In this document: one piece after another, positions 63,439-64,000 of the stretch
Layout: each line of letters begins with the position of its first letter
How positions within the stretch are numbered: position 1 is the first letter of the stretch
Source of the DNA: Rhodoferax sp. TS-BS-61-7
GTDB taxonomy: Bacteria > Pseudomonadota > Gammaproteobacteria > Burkholderiales > Burkholderiaceae_C
Assembly (NCBI RefSeq): GCF_002943465.1
Contig: NZ_PTQY01000001.1
Span: 620,001-684,000 of the forward strand
Reading direction: 5' to 3'
Length of the DNA stretch: 64,000 nt
Position numbers and translations under genes: made by a program
Notes under the pieces: generated by a model
What the model saw: only the letters and a program-made list of their open reading frames with translations
Databases searched by the model: none
Told to the model about the DNA's origin: nothing

Positions 63439-64000
63439 TCAGTGCGCCTGCAGGAAACGGTACAGATTGCGCAGCATGCCCGCCGTCGCACCCCAAATAA
63501 AGTGCTCCATCTGCCCATCGTGGTAGGGCATGGACAACCATTCCCGTTCCTGCCCTTCCCACTGCACGCGGTGGCGGCGGTGGTTGGCCGGGTTCATCAG
63601 AAACGGCAGCGGCACTTCAAACACCTGGGCCACTTCGTGCGGATTGGCTTCAATCACCATGGCCGCGCTCACCAGCGCCACCACGGGGGTCACCACAAAC
63701 GCGCTACCCGTGGTGTACGTGGGCATAGACCCCAGCACCTCCACGTGTGCGGCACTCAAACCAATTTCCTCCTGCGCCTCGCGCAGCGCCGTGGCGACCG
63801 CATCGGTATCTTCGGGGTCCGCCTTGCCACCAGGAAATGCCACCTGCCCGGAATGGCTGGACAAATGGCTGGTCCGGTGGGTCAGCAGAACAGTCAGTGT
63901 GTCGCGCATCACCAAAGGCACCAGCACGGAGGCCTGGGTCGGTGTGCGGTTGGAGAAGGCCGGCTCGGCCCGCAACTCCGGCGACCACACTGGCGGCGCC
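63439..64000 (-). CDS. Nudix hydrolase (CoA pyrophosphatase-like), 5' end outside the window
   Basis: Nudix protein cut by the right edge. The visible part, about 187 residues, has the Nudix box GGKADPEDTDAVATALREAQ followed by EEIGL and the family pattern VAFPGG and LSMPY of NudL-type CoA pyrophosphatases. The frame has no stop up to the edge and reads APPVWSPE at the boundary, which continues the family sequence, so the GTG at 63990 is not the true start. It lies 13 bases upstream of the CbiB-like gene, in the same transcript. Confidence 0.88.
   Translation of the reverse strand, partial: APPVWSPELRAEPAFSNRTPTQASVLVPLVMRDTLTVLLTHRTSHLSSHSGQVAFPGGKADPEDTDAVATALREAQEEIGLSAAHVEVLGSMPTYTTGSAFVVTPVVALVSAAMVIEANPHEVAQVFEVPLPFLMNPANHRRHRVQWEGQEREWLSMPYHDGQMEHFIWGATAGMLRNLYRFLQAH

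Noticed and set aside
1..64000. tRNA, rRNA, insertion sequences, prophage and CRISPR arrays
   Set aside because: No cloverleaf-like tRNA sequence, transposase, integrase, terminal inverted repeats or repeat-spacer pattern was seen on either strand by reading; a dedicated tRNA or Rfam scan was not possible.

Overview
The window is about 64 kb of high-GC chromosome from a betaproteobacterium of the order Burkholderiales, most likely a member of the Comamonadaceae related to Rhodoferax, Polaromonas or Curvibacter. I infer this from conserved gene order (serC-pheA-tyrA-aroA/cmk-rpsA-ihfB-lapA-lapB-rfaE1-hldD), from protein sequence character, and from two dispersed intergenic repeat families of a kind I associate with this family. 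It is almost entirely core chromosome with dense, largely operonic coding. I see no tRNA, rRNA, insertion sequence or CRISPR array.

Layout. 1-11.5 kb: serine and aromatic amino acid synthesis (serC, pheA, tyrA, a fused aroA-cmk), then rpsA with a structured leader, ihfB, lapA/lapB, the heptose genes rfaE1 and hldD, a small helix-hairpin-helix protein and crcB. 11.5-18.6 kb: a chemoreceptor, an NhaD-type antiporter and a TRAP transporter (Q and M subunits on +, the binding protein on -). 18.8-22 kb: isoprenoid genes dxs-ispA-xseB on -. 22-29.4 kb: a Rieske oxygenase, an EamA permease, one clearly foreign GIY-YIG/zinc-finger gene, a sulfurtransferase and a CHASE-PAS histidine kinase. 29.4-36 kb: a TetR-controlled RND efflux operon. 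36-40 kb: a small unknown gene, a ZIP transporter, a dienelactone hydrolase-like protein and a second chemoreceptor with a CheR-tether C-terminus. 40-46 kb: polA, thrB, two cell-envelope genes of unknown role and a TPR protein. 46-52 kb: phoX behind a Pho box, a Ser/Thr kinase and a tandem pair of PEP-CTERM proteins. 52-64 kb: uvrD, guaC with a possible regulatory RNA leader, an oxidoreductase, a DEAD-box helicase, orn, a Ste24-type protease, phhB, rsgA, a CbiB-like protein and a Nudix hydrolase cut by the window edge.

The most unusual signals are: (1) a roughly 60-bp dispersed repeat in at least nine copies, several of which lie inside protein-coding sequence and are translated (aroA, polA, phhB, the RND outer-membrane factor and adaptor, and both ends of crcB/mcp); (2) the foreign, lower-GC gene at 24433-26127 with three C-x2-H...C-x2-C fingers followed by a GIY-YIG nuclease; (3) the guaC leader, where a terminator hairpin, an overlapping alternative hairpin and a 9-bp complement to the bases just before the start codon suggest a conditional RNA switch. 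All functional calls are from reading the sequence and from family knowledge; no database search was run.
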